Assembly (NCBI GenBank): GCA_015501595.1
Contig: JADNRX010001106.1
Span: 1-14,447 of the forward strand
Direction: 5' to 3'
DNA: 14,447 nucleotides
DNA from: Hymenopellis radicata
Lineage: Eukaryota; Basidiomycota; Agaricomycetes; Agaricales; Physalacriaceae
A model generated the notes under the pieces. That model searched no databases and had not been told where the DNA came from. It was given only the letters and a program-made list of their open reading frames with translations. The position numbers were made by a program, and so were the translations under genes. Each line of letters begins with the position of its first letter. Positions within the stretch are counted from its first letter, which is position 1. Shown here one piece after another: positions 7,100 to 14,447 of this stretch.

Positions 7100-7650
7100 T
7101 TACCGGTTCAACCAATTGTCTTTGGTCGGAGGGTGCCGAAACTGTTCGTCGCGCTCATTGCAACGAGCTAGTTCTTGTTCGATGGCCTTCTCCCAGGCAT
7201 ATGTTTCATCCACCGAAGACCCGTCCGCTGTTGCCGCCTTCTTGAGCCACTCTTCCAACTGCGACGAGTAGGCTCGTGCATCAGCAAGCGCCCGTTCTAA
7301 ACCCGACGAGTTCGCTCGCATAACTCTGACACTCTCTTCAGCCTGAGCAAGCTTAGCTGTGGCGGTGGTCAGGGCGTCTCTAGCTTCTTTATGGGCGCGT
7401 TGTTCAGCGGTCAAGTCAAGACATTGCGTTTCTAGTCGCTGCTCGAGCATCCGAATCCCTCAAAGAAAAATTGATGCAGCGCTTCGCCGTTGCAATGCGC
7501 TATTTGGTTGCGAATTACCGCGTCCGGGTGAGGGGAGAGATCAATAGATTCTAGCTCTTGGAGCGAGAGAGTTAATCTGTCGTAGAGACTTTGGAATGTG
7601 GGAGCGGAATGATGGGCAGAATATCCTTCGGACGGAGTTGCCTTCATCAT
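7100..7650 (-). pseudogene. Coiled-coil protein gene, copy B (frameshifted)
   Basis: An ATG pair at 7650-7645 opens MMKATPSEGYSAHHSAPTFQ, then SLYDRLTLSLQELESIDLSP and AHCNGEALHQFFFEG. A one-base deletion (GAGGGATTC against GAGGGGATTC in copy A) shifts the frame near 7457. The next frame gives RMLEQRLETQCLDLTAEQRA, LAQAEESVRVMRANSSGLER and SQLEEWLKKAA, then, beyond the repeat, SVDETYAWEKAIEQELARCN and DEQFRHPPTKDNW up to a GTAAAG donor at 7103. Copy B thus keeps the original extension lost in copy A, while copy A keeps the frame that copy B lost. Differences in the coil are mostly amino-acid changing (A/T, Q/K, D/G, R/W, Q/K, G/T), which fits relaxed selection. Confidence 0.6.
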
Positions 7651-7947
7651 TGGAGAAAGCAAGCTATGACACGAGTGAGACGTGGAGAAAGCAACTAAAG
7701 TGGCGACATAATATGGAGGACGCGTTGAGTGGTATAAAGACAGGTGCTGGAACTCGCCGATCAGGATGAAATTAGTGTACCGTGCGATGGCCACAGCGCC
7801 TAACCAATAAGAGCCTTTGTGCAATAGCCAGGATCTTTCATTGGCTCTTCATCGGAACATGGTGGCCCAACGGTGTCGCAACGTTCTCTTCTCATTTTTT
7901 CATGTTGTTAGACAGTATCTTCCTCGTTTCGCTGATTCTAAGAGAGA
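7220..7947 (-). repeat. Inverted repeat copy B (partner 2516-3393)
   Basis: The reverse complement from TCTCTCTTAGAATCAG to AGCGGACGGG matches copy A. It lacks the 134-bp block and the GTAAGT donor region of copy A. The outer end (7947) lies about 35 bp from the start codon of the + strand frame at 7983. Confidence 0.9.
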
Positions 7948-7951
7948 GATG

Positions 7952-7982
7952 TCACCGATCCATCATTTGAAACTGCCCAACG
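7952..7982 (+). promoter_or_regulatory. Conserved leader before the MPRRSSRKSS start
   Basis: TCACCGATCCATCATTTG followed by AACTGCCCAACG directly precedes ATG at 7983. It matches the leader at 10750-10784 almost base for base, apart from a 4-base gap. Confidence 0.55.
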
Positions 7983-8213
7983 ATGCCCCGACGTTCTTCA
8001 CGAAAGTCTAGCTCTTTGCGATTTTTTATCGGTCTATCATCCCATTTTACTCCCATACACAAGCCTCACAAGTTCCCGGATTCTACCGACCTACCTACCT
8101 CTTCGTTTGAGTCGATAAGCTTTTCGAATCTTTCGAGTGCCAACGGCTCGCTGGAATTATTGGTGCTCTTCCCATGGAGGGCCGGCAATCCACTTCAATC
8201 GCTCGACGCCTGA
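7983..8213 (+). CDS. Short frame with MPRRSSRKSS head
   Basis: The ATG and first ten codons (MPRRSSRKSS) match the frame at 10785 (MSRRSSRKSS) and resemble the RING gene at 5691 (MSLRRSTRSTF). After that the sequence is unrelated: SSLRFFIGLSSHFTPIHKPH, then SSFESISFSNLSSANGSLEL, stop at 8211-8213. The body is Ser-rich with no domain. The head appears to be a shared 5' end that now leads into unrelated DNA. It converges on the MYND gene, whose stop codon is 94 bp away. Confidence 0.35.
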   Translation: MPRRSSRKSSSLRFFIGLSSHFTPIHKPHKFPDSTDLPTSSFESISFSNLSSANGSLELLVLFPWRAGNPLQSLDA

Positions 8214-8306
8214 TTATGCAGACTGTCTTGACACTGGAAGGGCTGGGCTATCATTATTCTAAGTCATGTTCATTCCGGAACGTTACAACTACGAAATGCC
8301 CTAATT

Positions 8307-9980
8307 CTACGGCTCCGGAACCTTAGCAATCGCATTAATCAAAGTTGTCGTCCCATCCGGAATCCGCACGTAAACTTTGCCTCTTAATTCACTGTGTGTC
8401 TTCCAGTCTTCATATTTTTGCCAGCCCTCGCAGTCTTGCAGAAGTTCCACGGCAGTGATCTCCATCTTGCGCGGAACAGGTACGTAGTCGATCCGCAATA
8501 CAGGAGGGGAATGCACTGTGGAGCGCTGTTTGTCAAGAAAATCCATGAAGAGGTCGGACATCTCTGGCATACAGAGTTCCAAATCGTCTTCGACGATGGT
8601 TTGAAGGAACTCCCAATCACAATCGGCGGGGGATTCAGCGTGGCCATCTGTCAGCGTGCTTCAGTTCCCAACCGAATAATACGGCATATGTGCGACTAAC
8701 CTCGACGCTCCATTTGCCGTGTCTGACAAATCTGTTTGTGGTCACGTTTCCAGCTTTCCTTTTGGCAGTCTCGCCCACAGTAGTAAGCTGTACGACAGCC
8801 ATTGCATCGATGTAATCGCGATTCGGATTGGATATTGCACTGGGTGAAAGATGAGATGCAGTGTGGCGCACGATGAAGAAGTTACCGATTTATTCCCGCA
8901 GGACTCTATGTGACGCTTCTTGGCTAACCATCGCTGCCTAACGGTGGTCTTCAGCGCCTCCCATGCGGCCCATATCGCCCCATTACGATCCATCCTTTGC
9001 TCCACGTTCGTCCGAAGCAGCCTGGCTATCCACAAATGGGCCTCTTTGAGTACCGGTCTGTAAACTGTGTGAGAGTTTACAACGTTCATTAAACCCACGA
9101 CGGCACTGGCCAGTGGAATGCCCTCCGCTGCCGTCGCGTTAGTGCGTTCTGGAGAGTCCAAGAACGCCTGTGAATTACAAAGGCGTTCTAGTAATCCACA
9201 TCTGACAGCCTCTGCAACCCAGAACCTTCCGATTGACACGGATTGTGTTATAAAGCGAAATGTCGTGACAAAATCGGTCTGGATGTCCTCCATGGTAGGA
9301 GGCACGCCGGATGCGGTCATCAATCGATGAGGAGGAACCAGTGCCCATCTAACACCATCTGAGGCTAGAAAAAGACGACGCAACTCAAGCGACACGCGAG
9401 AGCATATCGTGATCGTTGATAACATGATGAGGCGCACATCTAGGTCGTCCATGCCGTCAACCAGACGCCGAATGCAACACTGCGCGAATAGTCGTGGAGG
9501 TTGTTCTTCAAGGACATCCTTGAAGGCCGCGAAGGCCGATGTCCTTTCACCATTGTCGGTGAGCGCGACCTGAGGTATGGTCGTCCAGGAAAGTTGAATG
9601 AGTGAAAAGTGAGAGTCTTTGGTCGTCAAAGCAAGCGCCCAAAGTTGTGCCAAGCACTTCATGAATGCCTGAGGCTCTGCGAGCGCCTGAATCACATGCG
9701 AGCCATGAACAGAGAGATGCGCAAAGGGGAACAATAATTTCATCCGGTCATCCTCCTTAACTGGGAATGGACCTTCCTTGAGAACGTAGAGACGGTGGAA
9801 GGCGATGAAGCACTTCGCCATGTCTGGGAGCATGGGGACTAATCGAGCTTTAAGGTCCGTTGACGAATCCTCGTCGGACAGGCCTGCGGAGATGGACGCG
9901 AAAAAGGTATTTACTACGTCGTAAAACTGCTTTTTGACATCTAGTGCTGACTCGGTTGTCGGAATGACGACAGTGCTCAA
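8307..9980 (-). CDS. MYND-type zinc-finger protein, three exons
   Basis: Exons 9980-8886, 8839-8701 and 8647-8307 join into 524 codons plus stop. Intron 1 (8885-8840, 46 nt; GTAACT...CACCCAG, phase 0) and intron 2 (8700-8648, 53 nt; GTTAGT...GCTGACAG, phase 1) both restore the frame. The join places C361 and C366 before CNGCRTAYYCGRDCQKE and WKRDHKQIC, giving all eight MYND zinc ligands (C361, C366, C377, C380, C386, C390, H399, C403). Residues 1-360 are helical with no named domain. The C-terminal 120 residues (e.g. DWEFLQTIVEDDLELCMPEM) follow the finger. MYND fingers mediate protein-protein contacts; basidiomycetes have many such proteins of unknown role. Exon 1 opens at a TTG with no upstream ATG before a TAG, but TTCTGAC...GGGTTTAG at about 10000-9987 is a good acceptor, so a start exon probably lies upstream, possibly in repeat C'. 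Confidence 0.85.
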
Positions 9981-10001
9981 TGAGCGCTAAACCCAATGTC
10001 A

Positions 10002-10250
10002 GAAACACGACTACGATGGAATATCATGACAGTCACCGAAAGAGAGGCAAGCCGGGATGAGGAGAGTTTCTTGGGAGATGCAGGACCAAGATTACGAACA
10101 TAGCTGCGTACTACATCCATCGTGGAAGAACAAGAATCTATGTAGAAAGATGTGGGAGTGGCGTAGGTGAAAGACAAAATTTGTCTTTCCGGGACAGCGC
10201 ATGTTGGAGACTATTGGCTGCTTTCTTTCATCGGCCGGCGACCCGGACAG
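10002..10250 (-). repeat. Inverted repeat copy C' (partner 4850-5103)
   Basis: The reverse complement of this segment matches 4850-5103. In the reverse sense it reads FTYATPTSFYIDSCSSTMDV then VRSYVRNLGPASPKKLSSSR. It ends about 14 bp before the putative acceptor of the MYND gene. An internal frame ending LASLS, followed by GTGACT (50 nt before that acceptor), would splice in phase into the MYND frame (LASLS-RSLSTVV). Confidence 0.8.
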
Positions 10251-10749
10251 GCCACCTTTGTTCGTCCCCAACTTAATCAAAAGAAAACAGTAATCTGCTG
10301 ATTCTACCGGTGTCCACCACGCGTCGTTGGCTCTTTTCACGAACGCGAGGCGTCATTGCCTTGCGGCACTAGTGTATCCGGGATATGTAACTTCTGCAAC
10401 TTATTTCCTCGCCATTGTGAGCGCAATGCAGCTCATCTGTCGTCCGACCAATTCTTGGAATCTGAAAGCTCCGCAGCCTCAATCAACGCAATCGTGACAT
10501 CAAGATCGCGAATCGAACACCAGCAATTAAAGAAGGATCGACCCGAAGTTCTTGTTGATCAAGCTCAAAGCTTCACTCGCGCGATATTGCAGTGTATGGG
10601 CGCTAGTTGTGGGTTCTCCTGGCTAATGAGTTTCCGCTCGCCGACATGCGGAATGCGACCACTCGTCCAAGCGACTGGCAGCGGTGGAAGCTACCTCGCG
10701 CCAGCCTCATGTCAGATCTCAACCCTTGTGACGAGCAGGTGACGTTCTT
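10251..10749 (+). other. No supported gene; weak frame at 10356-10742
   Basis: A 128-codon frame reads AIVTSRSRIEHQQLKKDRPE then VLVDQAQSFTRAILQ, which is protein-like in the middle but has no recognised domain, no flanking splice signals and no copy elsewhere in the window. I would not call it a gene without transcript evidence. Confidence 0.3.
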
Positions 10750-10784
10750 TCACCGATCCATCATTTGATCGTCACTGCCCAACG
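10750..10784 (+). promoter_or_regulatory. Conserved leader before the MSRRSSRKSS start
   Basis: TTCACCGATCCATCATTTGA then CACTGCCCAACG immediately precedes ATG at 10785 and matches 7952-7982. The upstream 200 bp at the two sites are unrelated, so the shared leader marks either a duplication edge or a conserved 5' leader. Confidence 0.5.
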
Positions 10785-10958
10785 ATGTCCCGACGTTCCT
10801 CGCGAAAGTCTAGCAAACCTACTTGGAAGCAGAAAGGCCAGAGGGAAAACCGTGGGAGTCAGTTGCCTTCCCAATCAGTACCCATCCGAATCGGGTTGTC
10901 CGAGTTCCTCGGACCAAAGGCCTGTGACATCAGTGTGTTTGCTATTATTTGTACCTGA
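10785..10958 (+). CDS. 57-residue frame with MSRRSSRKSS head
   Basis: ATG at 10785 reads MSRRSSRKSSKPTWKQKGQR, then SQLPSQSVPIRIGLSEFLGP, with stop TGA at 10956-10958. The N-terminal ten residues are shared with the frames at 7983 and, more loosely, 5691. The middle is shared with the decayed copy at 505-600, which lacks the head. The protein is basic and hydrophilic at its start, with no known domain. The second exon of a RING gene may once have followed; none is seen. It is the only member here in which head and middle are both open. Confidence 0.4.
   Translation: MSRRSSRKSSKPTWKQKGQRENRGSQLPSQSVPIRIGLSEFLGPKACDISVFAIICT
10898..10914. repeat. Inverted repeat, 7-bp arms, TTC loop
   Basis: GTCCGAG at 10898-10904 and CTCGGAC at 10908-10914 repeat the hairpin seen at 581-599 within the matching segment. 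Confidence 0.6.
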
Positions 10959-11407
10959 GTACCTTTGTACGTAGTTGGCTTATCACATCGCGATCGTTTC
11001 ATCGTTTCACGCGTCTCATTGCCAACGCGTCTGGCATACTTACGCACTGTTGAAAGCCCAACCAACGGCACAGAAATACTCTAGTTGATGTTGGATGACT
11101 GTTGGGATGAAAGATTCACATCCAGAACAAGAATGAAGAAGACCCATGACGGGCAAGGATGCTGAGATCGCGGCTTTCCTGAGGCTTAAATCTGGATTTT
11201 TGTACGGTACATCACTGATAAGTTCATTTAACATAGATTCCATGAATACAACACAATTATATGTGGCGACATTGTTAACAACGACGATGCCATCTTTGGG
11301 GCCGGTTACTAACTAACAAGTGACCGGGATTTGATGTGCCAAGGTCCACCCCCGGATTGCCATCGCCACTAACGGTTTCAAAAGCGGGCCTCAGAGTCGA
11401 CTGACAG
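10959..11407. other. No gene seen
   Basis: CCCATGACGGGCAAGGA at about 11142 echoes TTTATGACGGGCAAGGA at 616-632, suggesting that the 505-640 and 10815-11160 repeat relationship continues with an insertion of about 200 bp here. No coding frame is supported. Confidence 0.35.
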
Positions 11408-12115
11408 TCAGCATGCAGTAGCAGCTGTATTCTGGGCCGTCACGGGGTCCGGGCAGTCGGTATATACCGTTACTAACACACCCGGAGGTTTACCTAGCGC
11501 CATCCTACTTTGAGGGAGCAAACTTTGGTCCGAGAAGGGCCAAGCAATATATATATATATATACATATCTACATCACGCCGGACACGCTTTTGGGATGAA
11601 AGGAATCGCTGGCGTTGATACTGGTAACGAGCGAAGATGAAGTCTCGGACTGGCCAGTTGTCTTCGTACGACGCGAAACCTGGAACAAGCTTTAGAATCT
11701 GTCAATGAATTCAGAAGAAGCGACCTAGTGACATATTTTTGCAAAGTACCTCATCTTGCACTGTTTCCATGACTTTAGCAGGTTGAGAAACGAAAACGGC
11801 CGAATAATCCAAATGTCGATCAACTATAGGATTGAACTGTTTCTGTTGGTGTTCGCTGATTTGAGTGACGAATGAAGCGGTATTGGGCCAGTAGCGCACC
11901 TTAAAAGCTTTGTATTCCTTATCTGACAAGCCCAATGTCTTCTGCAGATTATACCCGCCTCTTCCTGGACGACCGACTTCACCGTCGGGCCGAGCGATCA
12001 AAGTACGATCTTCACGGCCAGCTTTCCTTATCCTAAGCGTCCTCTCAGGCTTAGGAGAAGGATCGCGACTAGGAGATGATACAGGCTCCGGTGCAGCGCT
12101 TTGCGGCAGTGGCAC
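11408..12115 (-). CDS. Agaricomycete family with GGYNLQ...LGLS and WPVRDF blocks, three exons
   Basis: Exon 1 (12115 or upstream to 11900) is Pro/Ser-rich, then reads IARPDGEVGRPGRGGYNLQK and TLGLSDKEYKAFK. A 57-nt intron (11899-11843; GTGCGC...CAACAG) joins in phase 0 to exon 2 (11842-11750), KQFNPIVDRHLDYSAVFVSQ and AKVMETVQDE. A 51-nt intron (11749-11699; GTACTT, TTCTGAA branch, TTGACAG) joins in phase 0 to ILKLVPGFASYEDNWPVRDF, then IFARYQYQRQRF. The final tail runs through a TA microsatellite to a TGA at 11410-11408 and is probably not the original end. I recall GYNLQ..LGL followed by an LD block and a WPV.D block as a conserved, uncharacterised, multi-copy family of mushroom genomes. 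Exon 1 opens with GTG, and the frame stays open without ATG up to a TAG near 12329, so the true start is unknown. Confidence 0.65.
11546..11563. repeat. TA dinucleotide microsatellite
   Basis: An uninterrupted AT run of about nine units lies inside the last exon of the reverse-strand gene, where it reads MYIYIYI. Length change here would alter the C-terminal frame. Confidence 0.85.
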
Positions 12116-12330
12116 GCTGTTCGCGCGCCCACACCCTCGGGTTCTGACGGTAAATCATGAGAGTTTGTGGCAGACGTCGGCAAGGACTGAATGCATTGCG
12201 GCGATGATGTGAATGCTGTACGGGCGGGACGTCTACAGTCCCGCCGCTCAGTGGTGTACGAGGATTTGGTGGAGGCTGGTGATGCGACGGCGATGCGCGA
12301 CGCAAAGATGTGGGGAGAACGAATCTAGCC

Positions 12331-12557
12331 AGTCATGAGACGTAGACATAGGAGTGGCTTCAATTCACTGGATACTAGTAGCGGCGAGAGCGTAATTAGA
12401 TTGAGAGCGTTGCGCACGCCTCCATTTTACATCGTGGCCCAATGGCCATTGCGTCCGGACTCACGTGATAACAAAGGAAGCGCATGCCATTTATACACTC
12501 CAGCTAGGTACGCCTTTCATACTTACGTCCACATACGCGTCTTTCATACATCCATTC
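12331..12557. other. Divergent intergenic region between 12115(-) and 12558(+)
   Basis: This region would carry the upstream sequences of the GGYNLQ family gene (-) and the WD40 pseudogene (+). It contains short pyrimidine-rich runs before the ATG at 12558 but no site I can name. Confidence 0.3.
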
Positions 12558-13900
12558 ATGCCATACCAATCGTTTCTTCGCTTCGATGGCCACTGTTCAC
12601 CCATCCTTATGCTATCCTTTGATTCGAAAGCCAGACGTCTGGTATCCGCTGGTGAGTCGTGGTCAAGGTCTTGGCGCGTCTGACGCGATCTTGTATCCAC
12701 AGCAGTGGACGGATTCAAAGTATGGGACTTGAGACCGGTTCTGTGGTCCCACATTGTTATAACCCCACGGGAGCGAGATCACCGCCGCTCTAATGCTCGA
12801 ACGAACTGATCAACCGGATCTTCTGTCACCGCGAGTAAAGATGCAGTTCTCTTGATGTGGGACCTGTCCCAGGGCGTGCGTCTCTTGTAAATTTGTGGCA
12901 TGGCATGTTCGTCAGACTCTATTTAGGTGTTTACGCCAATCACATCAAGCCCTGCTAGGGGCCATACGTCTGTACGTCAGTAGATGTGAAAGTGGTGAAC
13001 GAGGAACACTGGCTTATCTGTACATGTGAGCCAACGGGGCTGTCACATTGTGGGACGCCCGATACCACAGGGAACATCGTCGTTCGTTGGAGGGCTACCC
13101 ACGACGAGGATTTACCAGCAAGGTTGCCTCGCAGGCAGGGACAGGATTGCCATGTTCCGACCAGTTCTAAAGTTATGTATGTACCCATTCACCTCTGGCT
13201 CCTTACCTTAATGTCTAACACGAACAGACTAGAGTTCGAAGAAGACACTACCTGGAAATCTTCGAGGAGTTCGGTCTCAACGAGTCGCTCGTGTATGTTC
13301 ACTGCTCTTCACTGGTCGAGCTTAGCCCATTTTTTGGTTAGTAACATAACTCTCCATGGACCGACACGGCGTTCGTTAGCGATAGCCCTGAGCTCACGAC
13401 CTTTACATGGGACGTTTTACCGCACCTGAGCGATGAAAACTCTATCCTCCCATCATCCGCGATGCCGTGGCTCAGTCAGAAACCTTGGGTTCGTCGAGGG
13501 TGCCAACAAGATCGTCATTGGAACTAACAACGGATTCGTTCAAATTTACGACTATGCAAATGGCAAGCTGTTAGAGGAAATTCGGGTTGGAGAGGATGAT
13601 TCTTTCGTCCACAGCACGGCTGTAAGCGTTCTGCAGTACACGTTGGTCGTTTCTAACTGTGCTTTAGTCCATCACATATGAGGGATGCTTTTCTTGCAGT
13701 CGGGACGGCAAATTTTAACCGACAGAACCAATCACGATCTATAAGTTCAGAGAATTGACTGTACCTGAATCCATCCGCTCTACATGTTCGCGGTGTTCGG
13801 CCGTGTCGCAAGGACTATACATGGTCTACAACGAATGGCAGTCAGGCAGATTACATTTCTGATTGTATTTGTACATCCTTGCGTTGCCAATTGAATAAAA
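12558..13900 (+). pseudogene. WD40-repeat protein, multiply frameshifted
   Basis: ATG 12558 opens MPYQSFLRFDGHCSPILMLS, then SKARRLVSA. A 51-nt intron (12652-12702; GTGAGT, TCTGACG branch, CCACAG) leads to VDGFKVWDLR, completing blade 1. Further blades are recognisable only by changing frame: ITAALMLERTDQPDL, then VTASKDAVLLMWDLSQG near 12830, then VNEEHWLICTCE and ANGAVTLWDARYHRE near 13045. A GTATGT...AACAG intron (13177-13227) follows, then VRNLGFVEGANKIVIGTNNG and QIYDYANGKLLEEIRVGEDD. A 46-nt intron (13622-13667) is at the same position as the 4048 intron, and a decayed last blade and hydrophobic stretch (ITFLIVFVH) end near 13900. The WD40 propeller would act as an interaction platform. 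At least four shifts without splice signals make it a pseudogene. Confidence 0.7.
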
Positions 13901-14092
13901 GTCGGTGAATTAACCACCGAGACTACCGTTCGCCGTCCTACCACATTGTGGATATTAGAGTCTTGACTACAATCTTGAACGTCGCCTGACAGGTAGGGCA
14001 CCTACAGCTAGACGTTCTTTAAGGAATGGTGCGTTCGTCACGGTTACCGCAGGAGCTTGATCAAGTCCGTATAATTAGTGAAAATCATTGAT

Positions 14093-14347
14093 CTAGGTAG
14101 AGGGGACAATACGTCTCACGCACGTTCTTCTGAAGGAGCCAAGACAGAAACAGTACTTTGCGACTCGAACCTTGAAGCATTGCGCAGGACTGAAACCGCC
14201 ACACATTCCGGAGGAGCCGCCGACCTTGCAGAGAGTATCCTTCCACTCGCCGAACCAGTCCCGAAGTTGATATAGGATGACCGCGTCATGATTGAATCTT
14301 GAATCGATCGCCATACGCTTGCTGACGTCGTTTACTTGTTGAGGCAT
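14093..14347 (-). CDS. Unassigned 84-residue cysteine-rich frame
   Basis: A true ATG at 14347 in context GGACCATGCC opens MPQQVNDVSKRMAIDSRFNH, then DAVILYQLRDWFGEWKDTLC, and a Cys/Gly-rich end with six more cysteines (GMCGGF, QCFKV, KYCFCL, RTCV), stopping at 14095-14093. A GTTCGAG donor after QCFK could end the exon earlier. No signal peptide is evident and I recognise no domain. The first 40 residues look more protein-like than chance; the Cys-rich end may be intronic. It faces the WD40 pseudogene tail to tail. Confidence 0.35.
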   Translation of the reverse strand: MPQQVNDVSKRMAIDSRFNHDAVILYQLRDWFGEWKDTLCKVGGSSGMCGGFSPAQCFKVRVAKYCFCLGSFRRTCVRRIVPST

Positions 14348-14447
14348 GGTCCTATGATGGGTCAGTGATAGACAAGGGATCAGCCAATGCCATTGTATGC
14401 CGTCCGACTTTCAGAGAGTAGCCACGCGTTCTATTGCGGTCGAGAAT

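Noticed and set aside
1..14447. Possible CRISPR array, prokaryotic operon or phage region
   Set aside because: There are no regularly spaced identical repeats, no Shine-Dalgarno spacing and no prokaryotic gene packing. Short spliceosomal introns show a eukaryotic fungal genome.
1..14447. Repeat-induced point mutation as the cause of decay
   Set aside because: Base composition is balanced, and differences between copies A and B include many transversions and indels rather than a C-to-T and G-to-A excess.

Overview
The window looks like nuclear DNA of a basidiomycete, most likely an agaricomycete. Inferred introns are short (about 41-57 nt) with GT..AG ends, and many have a CTRAY-like branch point a few bases before the acceptor. 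Several protein fragments resemble lineage-expanded agaricomycete families: MYND-finger proteins, degenerate WD40 proteins with a C-terminal membrane segment, coiled-coil/RING proteins, and Spt5-like acidic proteins. Family names are from memory of conserved motifs; no search was possible.

Layout. 1-294 (-): N-terminal exons of an Spt5-like acidic protein running off the left edge. 642-1317 (-): frameshifted remnant of an uncharacterised family. 2231-2464 (+): C-terminal tail of a RING protein. 2516-3393 (+) and 7220-7947 (-): two inverted copies (A and B) of a segment carrying a coiled-coil gene. 3829-4510 (+): last WD40 blade plus a membrane helix plus an acidic 43-residue tandem repeat. 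4850-5103 (+) and 10002-10250 (-): a second inverted repeat pair (C and C'). 5691-6220 (+): RING gene with a 7-bp duplication frameshift. 6761-7054 (-): C-terminal Spt5-like/KOW-like domain. 8307-9980 (-): the best gene in the window, a three-exon MYND zinc-finger protein. 10785-10958 (+): short head of the RING-associated family. 11408-12115 (-): three-exon gene ending in a conserved WPVRDF block. 12558-13900 (+): frameshifted WD40 pseudogene related to the one at 3829.

How it fits together. I see no operon-like pathway. The window is mostly a mosaic of duplicated, truncated and inverted gene pieces from a handful of families, with the MYND gene and the WPVRDF gene the best-preserved coding units. 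Copies keep their introns, so duplication was at DNA level rather than by retroposition. No transposase, reverse transcriptase, long terminal repeats, tRNA, rRNA or CRISPR array was recognised. Most of the remaining sequence has no supported gene.
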